From NCBI RefSeq assembly GCF_023015765.1, contig NZ_JALKAL010000006.1, positions 167,717-231,716 of the forward strand: a stretch of 64,000 bases of DNA. The letters run 5' to 3'. Position 1 is the stretch's first letter. Each line of letters starts with the position of its first letter. This document shows positions 18,800-30,205 of the stretch, piece after piece. Under the pieces are notes generated by a model that was given only the letters and a program-made list of their open reading frames with translations, did not search any database and was not told where the DNA came from. This DNA comes from Ornithinimicrobium sp. F0845 (GTDB lineage: Bacteria; Actinomycetota; Actinomycetes; Actinomycetales; Dermatophilaceae). The translations under genes were made by a program, and so were the position numbers.

Positions 18800-19852
18800 A
18801 TGACACAGCGACCGGCCGCAGCACGGCATACTCCCGTGCTGCGCGATCGCATCGTCGAGCTTCTCGCACCCGCCTTGCAGGACGAGGGCGCGGTCTATGT
18901 GGACGGCACCCTCGGGATGGGGGGCCATGCGGAGGCGATCCTCACGGCCTGCCCAGGGGTCACGGCGGTCGGCATCGACCGGGACACCGAGGCGCTCACC
19001 CTGGCCGGGGAGCGCCTCGCGACTTTCGGGGACCGGTTCGTCCCGGTGCACGTGGTGTATGACGAGATCACGCGGGCCCTGGCGCAGCGCGGCATCCGGG
19101 AGGCGCAGGCGATCCTGTTCGACCTCGGTGTCTCCTCGCTGCAGCTGGACGAGGCGGAGCGGGGCTTCGCCTACCGGATGGACGCGCCGCTGGACATGCG
19201 GATGGACCAGACGACCGGCCTCACCGCGGCGGACGTCCTGAACTCGTATGACGTGCGCGAGCTGGAGGTGATCCTGCGCGAGTTCGGCGAGGAGAGGTTC
19301 GCGCGCAAGATCGCCAGGGCGGTGGTGACCGAGCGGGAGAGGGAGCCGTTCACCACCTCGGCGCGGCTGGTGCAGCTGCTGCACGACGTCGTGCCGGCCG
19401 CCTCCCAGCGCTCCGGCGGCCACCCGGCCAAGCGGACCTTCCAGGCGCTGCGGATCGAGGTCAACGCCGAGCTGTCCGTGTGGCAGGACGCGCTGCCGGC
19501 CGCGCTGGACCTGCTGCCGGTGGGCGGGCGGATCGCGGTGCTGTCCTACCACTCCCTGGAGGACCGGATCACCAAGCGCGGGCTGGCCCTGGGCGCGACC
19601 AGCTCCGCGCCGCCGGACCTGCCCTTCGAGCTGCCCGAGCACAAGCCCTGGCTGCGGCTGCTCACCCGGGGTGCCGAGATGGCCGACCCGGCGGAGACCG
19701 CGCTGAACCCGCGGGCCGCCTCGGTGCGGCTGCGTGCCGCCGAGCGGACCCGTGCAAAAGCCCTGCAAAAAAGCGTGAGGGACCAGCGAAACCCCTACGA
19801 AATTGCGGGGGAGACCAGCAAAACCACTACGAAAAAGGGGGAAACCCGATGA
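18800..19852 (+). CDS. rsmH: 16S rRNA (cytosine(1402)-N4)-methyltransferase
   Basis: 350 aa from ATG 18800 behind a strong AAGGAGGAG site. It shows the SAM-binding fold: [62 protein letters not shown], and the C-terminal [20 protein letters not shown]. It modifies C1402 of 16S rRNA together with RsmI. The usual C-terminus ([15 protein letters not shown]) is extended by about 25 residues encoded by an A-rich 32-bp tandem repeat that recurs in yggS. The stop overlaps the ftsL ATG. Confidence 0.97.
   Translation: MTQRPAAARHTPVLRDRIVELLAPALQDEGAVYVDGTLGMGGHAEAILTACPGVTAVGIDRDTEALTLAGERLATFGDRFVPVHVVYDEITRALAQRGIREAQAILFDLGVSSLQLDEAERGFAYRMDAPLDMRMDQTTGLTAADVLNSYDVRELEVILREFGEERFARKIARAVVTEREREPFTTSARLVQLLHDVVPAASQRSGGHPAKRTFQALRIEVNAELSVWQDALPAALDLLPVGGRIAVLSYHSLEDRITKRGLALGATSSAPPDLPFELPEHKPWLRLLTRGAEMADPAETALNPRAASVRLRAAERTRAKALQKSVRDQRNPYEIAGETSKTTTKKGETR
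19784..19847 (+). repeat. 32-bp A-rich tandem repeat, copies 1-2 (in rsmH)
   Basis: Two units with core CAGCRAAACCACTACGAAAA begin at 19784 and 19816, exactly 32 bp apart (copy 1 has CCCC for CCAC). They encode the last residues of RsmH (QRNPYEIAG then TSKTTTK), and the end of copy 2 (AAGGGGG) supplies the ftsL ribosome site. The same two-unit element lies in yggS at 55795. The A-rich composition contrasts with the surrounding sequence. Confidence 0.85.
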
Positions 19853-20358
19853 GCCAGATGACCGTGGCCCGTGCCATCGCCCGCCCCGCCCGTGCGCCGA
19901 GGACGGCACCGCCGCCGCGGCAGCGTGCCCGACTGAGGGTCGTCGACGCGGCTCCCACGACGCAGAGCCACACCGGCTTCGTCGTGCTGTGTATCGCGCT
20001 GGTCGTCGCCGGCCTGCTCGGCGCGCTGCTGCTCAACACGGCGCGCGCCGAGAGCTCGTTCACGCTGTCGGACCTGCGCAAGGAGCAGACCGTGCTGCAC
20101 GACACCCGGGTCACCCTTGAGGCCGAGCTGTCCGCCAAGCGCTCGCCGGAGACGCTGGCGGTCGAGGCCGAGCGGCTCGGCCTGGTCCCGTCGCCGTCCA
20201 CGGCGGTGCTCCGACTGTCGGACAACACGGTCCTCGGCGTGGCGGCGTCGGTCGACGTCGACGACAGCTTTACCGTGGTCACGCCGTTCGTCTCCGAGGC
20301 CGACAGTGATGTCACACGGATCGAAGAAGGCATCGAGGGAGCCGTCCAGGGAGGTTGA
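19849..20358 (+). CDS. ftsL: Cell division protein FtsL
   Basis: 169 aa from ATG 19849, overlapping the rsmH stop (ATGA); ATG 19858 is an alternative. A 45-residue basic cytoplasmic N-terminus is followed by one membrane segment ([24 protein letters not shown]) and a heptad-rich periplasmic region ([43 protein letters not shown]). This is the bitopic FtsL/DivIC-like plan. FtsL forms the FtsQ-FtsL-FtsB complex that activates FtsW/FtsI. Assignment rests on topology and position, since FtsL is poorly conserved in sequence. Confidence 0.9.
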   Translation: MSQMTVARAIARPARAPRTAPPPRQRARLRVVDAAPTTQSHTGFVVLCIALVVAGLLGALLLNTARAESSFTLSDLRKEQTVLHDTRVTLEAELSAKRSPETLAVEAERLGLVPSPSTAVLRLSDNTVLGVAASVDVDDSFTVVTPFVSEADSDVTRIEEGIEGAVQGG

Positions 20359-20363
20359 GGAGC

Positions 20364-22235
20364 ATGGCCACTCGCCGACCCAAGGCACCCAAGGGGCTCA
20401 GAGGTGTGGTGCACCCCCAGCGACGGATGCGGATCATGCTCTTCGGCATCCTCGTCGTCTTCAGCCTGTTCGCGGCACAGCTGGTCAAGCTCCAGGGGCT
20501 GGACGCCGCGAGCGTCTCGGCCGCGGCCGTCGACCGGCGCCTGCACGAGGTGACCATCCCGGCCTCCCGCGGCACGATCTACGACGCCAACGGCGTGGTG
20601 CTGGCTGAGTCCATCGAGCGGCGCCACATCACGGCCGACCCCACTGCGGTGAAGACCTACACCAAGCGCATCGACGGCGAGAAGGTCGAGGTTGGCTATG
20701 CCGGGGCCGCTGCCGAGATCGCCGCCGTCACCGGGGGCGACGCCGCCCGGATGGAGCAGACCCTGCGCGACCGCGACGGTGCCCGGTGGACCTATCTGCA
20801 GAAGGACGTCTCCCCGCAGACCTGGCAGGAGGTGCACGCCCTGGGCATCCCCGGGATCTACTCCGAGCCGTTCGTCAAGCGCTCCTACCCCCTCGGCTCG
20901 GCGATGGCACCGCTGGTCGGCTGGGTCGGCTCCAGCGGGCTGCCCGCCAACGGCATCGAGCTGATGTTTGACGAGCGGCTCAACGGCACGCCGGGCTCGA
21001 CGACCTACGAGCTGGGCGGGCGCGGCGAGATCATCACGACCGGCACGAGCAGCGAGATCCCCGCCGTGCCCGGTGAGGACGTCCACCTGACGATCGACAG
21101 CGACCTGCAGTGGACGGCCTACAACGCCGTGGCCAACGAGGTGCGTCGCAACGGCTCGCTGACCGGCTCGGCCATGGTGCTGGATGCCGACACCTGCGAG
21201 ATCCTCGCGGCCGCCACCTACCCCGCCTTCGACCCCTCGGACGCGCAGCAGACCTCCGAGGGGCTGCGCAACCCGCTCTTCGAGGACGTCTACGAGCCGG
21301 GCTCGACCTCCAAGGTGATCACCGCCGCGGCGGCGCTGGAGGAGGACATCGTCGACGTGGAGACCCCGTTCGTGGTGCCCAACCGGATCTACCGCGGCGG
21401 CAGCAGCTTCAAGGACTCGCACGACCCCGACACCCCCTACCTCACCTTCGCGGGGATCCTCGCGACCTCCTCCAACATGGGCACGATCATGTATGGCGAG
21501 GAGCTGCCGGACGAGGTGTTCTACCAGTACATGCGCGACTTCGGCATGGGCAACCCCGCCTCCCTGGGCTTCCCCGGCCAGTCGGCCGGGTCGGTCCCGG
21601 CCGTCGAGGACTGGAGCGCGACCAGCAAGTACACGTTGTACTTCGGGCAGGGTCTGGCGAGCACCATGATCCAGCAGATCGGCGTCTTCCAGACCGTGGC
21701 CAGCGGTGGCGTCCACTGCGACCCCAAGGTCATCAAGGGCACCACCGAGGAGGGCGGCCGCTACGTTGCCGAGGCCGACTCCGAGGGCGACCGGGTCATC
21801 TCGGAGGAGACGGCCGCCGAGCTCACCTCGATCATGGAGTACGTCCCCAGCGAGGAGGGCACGGCCCGCAAGGCCGCCGTCGAGGGCTACCGCGTCGCGG
21901 GCAAGACCTCCACCGCCGACCGCTACGACCCGACCAAGCGCCGCTACTCGGGCGTGACGTCAGGCTTCATCGGCTTCGCACCGGCCGACGACCCCGACCT
22001 CGTCGTGGCGGTCGTGATGCAGCGTCCGACCCGCGGCAAGTGGGGTGGCGAGCTGGCCGGTCCGGTCTTCTCCGAGATCATGCGCTACGGCCTGACCTCC
22101 CGGGGCGTGGAGCCGAGCACGACGGAGGCCCCGCAGGTCAAGCTGGAGTACGATCCCAACGCTCCCGCCCCCCGGGACGTGAGCCCCGGTGCGACACTGG
22201 GCGACATCGCCATCCGAGACGAAGGGAACGCCTGA
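20364..22235 (+). CDS. ftsI: Septal penicillin-binding protein FtsI (PBP3/PbpB)
   Basis: 623 aa from ATG 20364 behind GAGGAG. It has a short cytoplasmic tail, a membrane anchor (MLFGILVVFSLFAAQLVKLQ), a class B PBP dimerisation domain (ASRGTIYDANGVVLAES) and a transpeptidase domain. The active-site SxxK is GSTSKV near residue 313 and SxN is SSN near 369. The third motif, normally KTG, reads KTS (AGKTSTADRYD, near 513). It crosslinks septal peptidoglycan with FtsW. The murF GTG follows the stop directly (TGA then GTG), whereas murE would usually come next. Confidence 0.96.
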   Translation: MATRRPKAPKGLRGVVHPQRRMRIMLFGILVVFSLFAAQLVKLQGLDAASVSAAAVDRRLHEVTIPASRGTIYDANGVVLAESIERRHITADPTAVKTYTKRIDGEKVEVGYAGAAAEIAAVTGGDAARMEQTLRDRDGARWTYLQKDVSPQTWQEVHALGIPGIYSEPFVKRSYPLGSAMAPLVGWVGSSGLPANGIELMFDERLNGTPGSTTYELGGRGEIITTGTSSEIPAVPGEDVHLTIDSDLQWTAYNAVANEVRRNGSLTGSAMVLDADTCEILAAATYPAFDPSDAQQTSEGLRNPLFEDVYEPGSTSKVITAAAALEEDIVDVETPFVVPNRIYRGGSSFKDSHDPDTPYLTFAGILATSSNMGTIMYGEELPDEVFYQYMRDFGMGNPASLGFPGQSAGSVPAVEDWSATSKYTLYFGQGLASTMIQQIGVFQTVASGGVHCDPKVIKGTTEEGGRYVAEADSEGDRVISEETAAELTSIMEYVPSEEGTARKAAVEGYRVAGKTSTADRYDPTKRRYSGVTSGFIGFAPADDPDLVVAVVMQRPTRGKWGGELAGPVFSEIMRYGLTSRGVEPSTTEAPQVKLEYDPNAPAPRDVSPGATLGDIAIRDEGNA

Positions 22236-23633
22236 GTGATCGAGTTGACCCTCGGTGAGATCGCCGAGGCAACCGGCGGGCAGGTGCACCCCGCCAGCGC
22301 GATGGACACGCGGATCACGGCCACGGTGGTCACCGACTCCCGGGAGGCCCAGGCCGGCAGCCTGTATGTCGCGCGGCTGGGGGAGCACGCCGACGGCCAC
22401 GAGTATGTCGGGGGCGCGGCGGAGCGCGGTGCCGTGGCAGCCCTCACCTCGCGCCGGGTCGACGAGCTGCCCTGCGTCGTCGTCGAGGACACCACCGACG
22501 GCTTCGCCGCCCTCGGCCGGGAGGTCGTCGACCGCTGCATCGCGGCCGGTGGCCTGCAGATCATCGGGATCACCGGCTCCTCCGGCAAGACCTCCACCAA
22601 GGACCTCGCCGCGCAGGTGGTCGCCGACCTCGGCCCGACGGTGGCTCCGATCGCCTCCTACAACTCCGAGGTCGGGGTGCCGCTCACCGTGTGCCGGCTC
22701 ACCGAGGACACGGAGTACCTCGTGGCCGAGATGGGCGCCTCCGGCGTGGGCCACATCGACTTCCTCACCGCCATCGCCCCGCCGCGGATCGGCGTCGTGC
22801 TCAACGTCGGCACCGCCCACCTGGGCGAGTTCGGCAGCCGCGAGGCCATCGCGCACACCAAGGCCGAGCTGGTCCGGGCCCTGCCCGAGGACGGCCTTGC
22901 CGTGCTCAACGCCGACGACCCCGTCGTGGCCGCGATGGTCGCACAGACCGCCGCGCGGGTGGTGACCGTCGGCCAGAGTCCCGACGCCCAGGTGCGCGCC
23001 GACGACGTCGAGATCAACGTGCGCGGCCAGGCATCCTTCACCCTCGGCATCCCGGGTGAGACCCCGGTGCCGGTCGCGCTGCGGCTGCACGGGCCGCACC
23101 ACGTGGGCAACGCCCTCGCGGTCGCCGCCGTCGCCCACGAGCTCGGCATGCCGGTGGAGCAGATCGCGCAGGCGCTGGGGCGGGCCGGCGCGGTCAGCCG
23201 CTGGCGGATGGAGGTCCACGAGCGGCCCGACGGCGTGACGATCGTCAACGACGCCTACAACGCCAACCCCGACTCGATGCGCGCGGCCCTGCGCTCCCTG
23301 GCGGTGATGCGCGACGCCGGGGCGGCCGTCGCGGTCGTCGGCGAGATGCGCGAGCTGGGCGAGGACTCAGAGACCGAGCACCGGGCGATCGGCGAGCTCG
23401 CCGCGGGCCTGGGCATCGACACGGTCGTGGCCGTCGGGGACGGGGCCCGCGCGGTGGCGGACGGCTTCCGCGCAGCCGGCGGACGGCATACTCACGAGTG
23501 CCCCGACACCGACGCGGCCCGCGAGCTGCTCGAGCAGATCCTGCACCCCGGCGACGTCGCCCTCCTGAAGTCCAGCCGGGACTCCGGCCTGCGCTTCCTG
23601 GGTGACCAGCTGGTCGGCGAGGAGTCGCCCTAA
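22236..23633 (+). CDS. murF: UDP-MurNAc-tripeptide--D-Ala-D-Ala ligase MurF
   Basis: 465 aa, GTG start. Mur-ligase P-loop [12 protein letters not shown] near residue 112; MurF-specific segments [27 protein letters not shown] and [15 protein letters not shown] (which distinguishes it from MurE). It adds D-Ala-D-Ala to the UDP-muramoyl tripeptide in the cytoplasm. It abuts ftsI upstream and overlaps mraY by one base (TAATG). Confidence 0.96.
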   Translation: MIELTLGEIAEATGGQVHPASAMDTRITATVVTDSREAQAGSLYVARLGEHADGHEYVGGAAERGAVAALTSRRVDELPCVVVEDTTDGFAALGREVVDRCIAAGGLQIIGITGSSGKTSTKDLAAQVVADLGPTVAPIASYNSEVGVPLTVCRLTEDTEYLVAEMGASGVGHIDFLTAIAPPRIGVVLNVGTAHLGEFGSREAIAHTKAELVRALPEDGLAVLNADDPVVAAMVAQTAARVVTVGQSPDAQVRADDVEINVRGQASFTLGIPGETPVPVALRLHGPHHVGNALAVAAVAHELGMPVEQIAQALGRAGAVSRWRMEVHERPDGVTIVNDAYNANPDSMRAALRSLAVMRDAGAAVAVVGEMRELGEDSETEHRAIGELAAGLGIDTVVAVGDGARAVADGFRAAGGRHTHECPDTDAARELLEQILHPGDVALLKSSRDSGLRFLGDQLVGEESP

Positions 23634-24748
23634 TGGTCACCATCGTCCTGGCGGCGGCGATCGCGATGGTGGTGGCGCTCTTCGGCACGCCCCTGTTCAT
23701 CAAGTTCCTGGTCCGCCGCGGCTACGGCCAGTTCATCCGCGACGACGGCCCCACCTCGCACCACACCAAGCGCGGCACCCCGACGATGGGCGGCGCCGTG
23801 ATCCTGGCGGCGACCCTCATCGGCTACTTCGGCGCGCACCTGATGCTGTGGGTCATCTCCCAGACCGGGCTGATGAACTTCGGCGCCAGCTCGATGAGCA
23901 TCAGCGGGCTGCTCGTGCTCTTCCTGATGGCCGGGCTGGGCCTGGTCGGGTTCGCCGACGACTGGACCAAGATCTCCAAGCAGCGCAGCCTGGGCCTGCG
24001 CTCCCACGAGAAGCTCATCGGCCAGACCGCGGTCGCGGTGGTCTTCGCGATCCTGGCGCTGCAGTTCCCCGGCGACGCGTTCCGCACCCCGGCCAGCACG
24101 GCCATCAGCTTCGTGCGGGACACCTCGCTGGACCTGGCGGTCTTCGGCACAGTCGGCGGTCTCATCGCGTTCGTCATCTGGGCGAACATCATGATCGCCG
24201 GCGCGTCCAACGGGGTGAACCTCACCGACGGCCTGGACGGCCTGGCCACCGGCGCCTCGGTGATGGTCTTCGGCGGCTACGTCCTCATCGGCATCTGGCA
24301 GTTCAACCAGAACTGCCAGATCACCCCCGGGCCCAACTGCTACGACGTGCGCGACGCCCACGACCTCGCCGTCGTCGCCGCGTGCGTCGCCGGCGCCTGC
24401 TTCGGCTTCCTGTGGTGGAACGCCTCGCCCGCCAAGATCTTCATGGGCGACACCGGCAGCCTCGCCCTCGGCGGCGCGCTGGCCGGCCTGGCGATCACCA
24501 CCCACACCCAGCTGCTCATGGTCATCCTGGGCGGCCTGTTCGTCATCATCACGATGTCGGTGATCATCCAGGTCGGCTCGTTCAAGCTCACCGGCAAACG
24601 GGTCTTCCGGATGGCGCCACTGCAGCACCACTTCGAGCTGCTGGGGTGGAACGAGGTCACCATCGTGATCCGCTTCTGGATCATCCAGGGCCTGTGCGTG
24701 GCGGCCGGCCTGGGCATCTTCTACGCCGAGTGGGTGGTCTCGCTGTGA
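23633..24748 (+). CDS. mraY: Phospho-MurNAc-pentapeptide transferase MraY
   Basis: 371 aa with about ten hydrophobic segments. The active-site signatures are present: [18 protein letters not shown] near residue 38, [19 protein letters not shown] near 200, and the loop-E histidines in [15 protein letters not shown]. It transfers phospho-MurNAc-pentapeptide to undecaprenyl phosphate to form lipid I. Start ATG shares its A with the murF stop; the end overlaps the murD GTG by 4 nt. Confidence 0.97.
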   Translation: MVTIVLAAAIAMVVALFGTPLFIKFLVRRGYGQFIRDDGPTSHHTKRGTPTMGGAVILAATLIGYFGAHLMLWVISQTGLMNFGASSMSISGLLVLFLMAGLGLVGFADDWTKISKQRSLGLRSHEKLIGQTAVAVVFAILALQFPGDAFRTPASTAISFVRDTSLDLAVFGTVGGLIAFVIWANIMIAGASNGVNLTDGLDGLATGASVMVFGGYVLIGIWQFNQNCQITPGPNCYDVRDAHDLAVVAACVAGACFGFLWWNASPAKIFMGDTGSLALGGALAGLAITTHTQLLMVILGGLFVIITMSVIIQVGSFKLTGKRVFRMAPLQHHFELLGWNEVTIVIRFWIIQGLCVAAGLGIFYAEWVVSL

Positions 24749-26255
24749 GCGACCGATTGACGTCCCTGACCCACCGCGACGCCGACTGGGCCGGGCTGCG
24801 GGTGGTCGTCACCGGTCTGGGGATCAGCGGCTTCGCCGCCGCCGACGCGCTGCTCGAGCGGGGTGCCCGGGTGATCGTCGTCGACGCAGGCAACGGCACC
24901 ACCGAGCAGTCCGAGCGAGCCCGCATCCTGGGCATCCTGGACGCCGACGTCCGCCTCGGCCCCGAGCACGTCACCGACCTGCCGCAGTATGCCGACGGGC
25001 AGGTCGACCTGGTCGTCACCTCTCCCGGCTGGCGCCCCGACCAGCCGGTGCTGGCCGCGGCGGCGAGTCACGGCATACCGATCTGGGGGGAGGTCGAGCT
25101 GGCCTGGCGGATGCGCCCGGCCACCGGCGCGGCCCCCTGGCTGACGGTCACCGGCACCAACGGCAAGACCACGACCGTGCAGATGCTGGAGGCGATCCTG
25201 CGCGCCGACGGGCTGCGGGCGCTGGCCGTCGGCAACGTCGGCACGCCGATCATCGAGGCGCTGCTGGACCCCGAGCCCTACGACGTGCTGGCGGTCGAGC
25301 TGTCCAGCTTCCAGCTGCACTGGTCGGAGTCGATCTCGGCGATGGCCTCGTGCGTGCTCAACGTCGCGCCCGACCACCTGGACTGGCACGGCGGCGAGGC
25401 GGCCTATGCGGCGTCCAAGGCCAAGATCTACGAGCGCACCCAGGTGGCCTGCGTCTACAACGTCGACGACCCGGCCACCGAGGCGATGGTCGAGGAGGCC
25501 GACGTCGTCGAGGGGTGCCGGGCGATCGGCTTCACCCTCGGCACCCCCGACCTGTCGATGCTCGGGGTGGTGGAGGACGTGCTCGCCGACCGGGCGTTCG
25601 TCGCCGAGCGCAAGACCTCGGCGGCCGAGCTGGGCACGCTGCGCGACCTGACCTGGGGCGACCTGACCGGCGGCAGCGACACCGCACCGCCGCCGCACCT
25701 GGTGGCCGACGCCCTCGCCGCGGCGGCCCTGGCGCGGGCCTACGGCGTCTCCACGGCCGCGGTCCAGCGGGGGCTGCGCGACTTCCGGCCCGCCGAGCAC
25801 CGGATCACCGAGGTCGGCCAGATCGACGGGGTCCGCTTCGTCGACGACTCCAAGGCCACCAACCCGCACGCGGCCGCGGCCTCGCTGCGGGCCTACGAGT
25901 CGATCGTGTGGGTGGCCGGGGGACAGCTCAAGGGTGCCGAGGTCGACGCCCTGGTCGCCGACGCGGCCGACCGCCTGCGCGGGGCGGTGCTGATGGGCCA
26001 GGACCGCGACCAGATCGCGGCCGCCCTGGGCCGACACGCGCCCGACGTCCCCGTCATCAAGGTGCCCAGCGGTCACACTACGGATGTGACTGGTGTGATG
26101 GATGAGGCGATTGAGGCGGCGCTGACGCTGGCGCGCCCGGGGGACGTCGTGCTGCTCGCTCCTGCTGCGGCCTCGCTGGACATGTTCGACAACTACGGGG
26201 TCCGGGGCGAGCTGTTCACCGAGTCGGTGCGGCGGAGGGCCGGCGGGGCGATCTC

Positions 26256-26259
<4 letters not shown>
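24745..26259 (+). CDS. murD: UDP-MurNAc-L-alanine--D-glutamate ligase MurD
   Basis: 504 aa from GTG 24745 (GTGA overlap with mraY). N-terminal Rossmann segment [25 protein letters not shown]-loop [13 protein letters not shown] near residue 130; [29 protein letters not shown]-terminal ligase domain with [35 protein letters not shown] and [20 protein letters not shown]. It adds D-Glu to UDP-MurNAc-L-Ala. It overlaps ftsW by 4 nt. Confidence 0.97.
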
Positions 26260-27509
<1,250 letters not shown>

Positions 27510-27524
27510 TCGGAGCTGCCTCCC

Positions 27525-28706
27525 GTGAACGACCCCCTGGACAACCCCGCAGACGACCCCATGGACAACCTTGTGGACAACCTTGTGGACAACGCTGCGG
27601 GCGATGCTGTGAAGGACGCTCTGTCCGTCGTGCTCGCCGGCGGCGGCTCGGCCGGTCACGTCAACCCGCTGCTGGCCACGGCCGACGCGCTGCGCGAGCT
27701 GGTGCCGGACTGCAACATCGTGGTCCTGGGCACCGAGGACGGGCTGGAGGCCCGGCTCGTGCCCGAGCGGGGCTACGACCTGGAGTTCCTGCCCAAGGCG
27801 CCATTCCCGCGGCGCCCCAACGCGGCCGCCCTGAAGTTCCCCGCCTCGATGCGACGAGCCATCTCCCGGGCCGCCGAGGTCATCCGCGGCGCCGACGCGG
27901 ACGTCGTCGTGGGTTTCGGCGGCTATGTCGCGACGCCCGCCTACCTGGCGGCCCGCCGCACCGATACCCCGATCGTCATCCACGAGCAGAACGCCCGTCC
28001 CGGGCTGGCCAACCGGCTCGGTGCCCGGTTCACCGAGCACGTGGCGACGACCTTCGACACCACCCCGCTGCGCGGTGCCCGCGTCGTCGGGCTGCCGATG
28101 CGCACGGAGATCACCGAGCTGGACCGCGCCGCGCTCCGGGACGAGGGGTTGTCCCACTTCGGGCTGCGCGCGGACCGCACGACCCTGCTGGTCTTCGGTG
28201 GCTCGCTCGGCGCGCAGCGGCTCAACGACGCCTTCCCGGCCGCGGCGGCCGAGCTGCGCACCGCCGGGGTGCAGGTCCTGCACCTCACCGGGGCGGGCAA
28301 GGCCGTGGACGTGCCCGAGGACGACGACTGCCCCTACGTCACGCGTGAGTACAGCGACCGCATGGACCTCGCCTACAGCGTCGCCGACCTGGCAGTATGC
28401 CGTGCCGGCGCCGGCACCGTCTCCGAGCTGACCGCGGTGGGCCTGCCGGCGATCTACGTGCCGCTTCCCATCGGCAACGGGGAGCAGCGGCTCAACGCCG
28501 CGGACGTGGTCGCGGCCGGGGGCGGGCTGCTGGTGGCCGACGCCGACGTCACGGCGGAGTGGGTGCGCGAGACCGTGGTGCCGCTGGTGGCCGACCGGGA
28601 GCGGCTGGACCAGATGTCGGCCGAGGCGGCCGTCATGGGCACCCGGGACGCCGCCGAGGTGCTGGCGCGCCTGGTGCTCTCTGCCGCCGGGAGAGATCCC
28701 GCATGA
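27525..28706 (+). CDS. murG: Lipid II synthase (GlcNAc transferase) MurG
   Basis: 393 aa from GTG 27525 (GGAG site upstream). GTG 27609 would give 365 aa and begin directly before the conserved SVVLAGGGSAGHVNPLLA, which is where most MurG proteins start; the first 28 residues are low-complexity Asp/Asn repeats. GT28 family: VGFGGYVATPAYLAARR, IHEQNARPGLANRLG, VFGGSLGAQRLNDAF and the donor-binding CRAGAGTVSELTAVGLPAIYVPLPI. It adds GlcNAc to lipid I on the cytoplasmic face. It overlaps murC by 4 nt. Confidence 0.95.
   Translation: MNDPLDNPADDPMDNLVDNLVDNAAGDAVKDALSVVLAGGGSAGHVNPLLATADALRELVPDCNIVVLGTEDGLEARLVPERGYDLEFLPKAPFPRRPNAAALKFPASMRRAISRAAEVIRGADADVVVGFGGYVATPAYLAARRTDTPIVIHEQNARPGLANRLGARFTEHVATTFDTTPLRGARVVGLPMRTEITELDRAALRDEGLSHFGLRADRTTLLVFGGSLGAQRLNDAFPAAAAELRTAGVQVLHLTGAGKAVDVPEDDDCPYVTREYSDRMDLAYSVADLAVCRAGAGTVSELTAVGLPAIYVPLPIGNGEQRLNAADVVAAGGGLLVADADVTAEWVRETVVPLVADRERLDQMSAEAAVMGTRDAAEVLARLVLSAAGRDPA
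27536..27592. promoter_or_regulatory. DnaA-box-like cluster at the murG 5' end
   Basis: TGTGGACAA, the reverse complement of TTGTCCACA, occurs at 27572-27580 and 27584-27592, exactly 12 bp apart. Near-matches (CATGGACAA about 27560-27568; CCTGGACAA about 27536-27544) precede them with similar spacing. They fall in the first 25 codons of murG, where they encode the repetitive peptide DNLVDNLVDNA, or upstream of it if murG starts at GTG 27609. Confidence 0.5.
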
Positions 28707-30205
28707 CGGCCGGGGTCAACGACCGGTTCGACTTCACCGCCCCGGTGCCCCCGGTGGCCGACCTCGGACCGGTCCACTTCATCGCGATCGGGGGCTCGGG
28801 CATGTCCGGGGTCGCGCGGATGTTCCTGGCCGCCGGTGTCCGGGTCTCGGGCTCGGACGCCCGCGACAGCGCCACCCTGCGGGAGCTGGAGGCCGAGGGG
28901 GCCAGGGTCGTCGTGGGCCAGCGTGCGGAGAACCTCGGCGACGACGTCGAGACGGTGGTGGTCTCCTCGGCGATCCGGGAGACCAACCCCGAGCTGGCCG
29001 CGGCGCGCGAGCGCGGCCTGCGGGTGCTGCACCGGGCACAGGGCATCGCCGCGCTGCTCCACGGCCGGTCGGCGGTCGCGGTCGCGGGCGCCAACGGTAA
29101 GACGACGACCAGCGGCATGCTGACCGTCGCGCTGGAGCACTCAGGTGCCCACCCGGCATACGTCCTGGGGTCCCCGCTCACCACCGGCGACGGGACCGGG
29201 ACCAACGCGGCCCCGGGCACCGGCCCGTTCGTGGTCGAGGCCGACGAGAGCGACGGGTCGTTCCTGACCTATCGCCCCGACGTCGCCGTCGTCACCAACA
29301 TCAAGCCCGACCACCTCGACTTCTATGGCGACTTTGTCACCATCGAGGCGACCTTCGCCCGGTTCGCCGGCACGATCCGTGAGGGTGGCCTGCTCGTGGC
29401 GGCCGCGGACGACCCCGGCGCGGTTGCCCTGGCGACCGCACACCGGGAGGCGGGCGGCGCGGTCGTCACGTTCGGCACCGGTGAGGGTGCCGACGTGCGG
29501 CTGACCGACCTGCGACCGGACGCGATGACGGCGACGGCGCAGGTGACCTGGCAGCGTGACCTGGCCCCGGTCCGCGGAGCGGAGTCCGGTGGCGCGGCGG
29601 TCATCCCCGCCGGGACCACCCGAACTCTGACCGTGCCGATGCCCGGTGAGCACAACCTGGCCAACTCGGCCGCAGCGCTGGTGGCCGCGACCGCCGGGCT
29701 GGGGCAGGACCTGGACGCCGTGCTGGCTGGCCTCGCCGCCTATCCCGGCACCCACCGCCGGTTCGAGCGGGTGGGGGAGGCATGTGGCGTGCGGGTCGTC
29801 GACGACTACGCCCACAACCCGGACAAGGTGGCCGCCGTGGTGCGCGCGGGCCGCGGGCTGGTCGACGCCTCCGGCGGGCGGCTGGCCGTGGTCTTCCAGC
29901 CGCACCTGTTCACCCGGACCCGCGACTTCGCCCGCGAGTTCGCGGCCGGCCTGTCCTCCGCCGACCTCGTCGTGCTGATGGACGTCTACGCCGCGCGCGA
30001 GGACCCCCTGGACGGCGTCACCGGGGCGACCATCGCCGAGCTGGTCGACGGGCCCGAGGTGCACTTCGTCGCCGACCGCGACGCGGTGGTCCCGACGGTC
30101 GCCGGGTGGGTCCGTGACGGCGACCTGGTGCTGGTCGTCGGCGCCGGTGACGTGACCGAGCTGGGGGCGCCCATCGTGACGGCGATCGCGGAGGGGGAGC
30201 GCTGA
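28703..30205 (+). CDS. murC: UDP-MurNAc--L-alanine ligase MurC
   Basis: 500 aa, ATG overlapping the murG stop. N-terminal IAIGGSGMSGVARMFLAAG, P-loop AVAGANGKTTTSGML near residue 125, EADESDGSFLTYRPDVAVVTNIKPDHLDFYG, and the C-terminal domain with YPGTHRRFERVGE, VDDYAHNPDKVAAVVRAGR and FQPHLFTRTRDF. It adds the first L-Ala of the stem peptide. It shares one base with ftsQ (TGATG). Confidence 0.97.
   Translation: MTAGVNDRFDFTAPVPPVADLGPVHFIAIGGSGMSGVARMFLAAGVRVSGSDARDSATLRELEAEGARVVVGQRAENLGDDVETVVVSSAIRETNPELAAARERGLRVLHRAQGIAALLHGRSAVAVAGANGKTTTSGMLTVALEHSGAHPAYVLGSPLTTGDGTGTNAAPGTGPFVVEADESDGSFLTYRPDVAVVTNIKPDHLDFYGDFVTIEATFARFAGTIREGGLLVAAADDPGAVALATAHREAGGAVVTFGTGEGADVRLTDLRPDAMTATAQVTWQRDLAPVRGAESGGAAVIPAGTTRTLTVPMPGEHNLANSAAALVAATAGLGQDLDAVLAGLAAYPGTHRRFERVGEACGVRVVDDYAHNPDKVAAVVRAGRGLVDASGGRLAVVFQPHLFTRTRDFAREFAAGLSSADLVVLMDVYAAREDPLDGVTGATIAELVDGPEVHFVADRDAVVPTVAGWVRDGDLVLVVGAGDVTELGAPIVTAIAEGER

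Noticed and set aside
27943..28300. Antisense frames over murG and other dcw genes as possible small genes
   Set aside because: Every dcw gene has such frames owing to GC-rich third positions; none shows motifs or ribosome sites.
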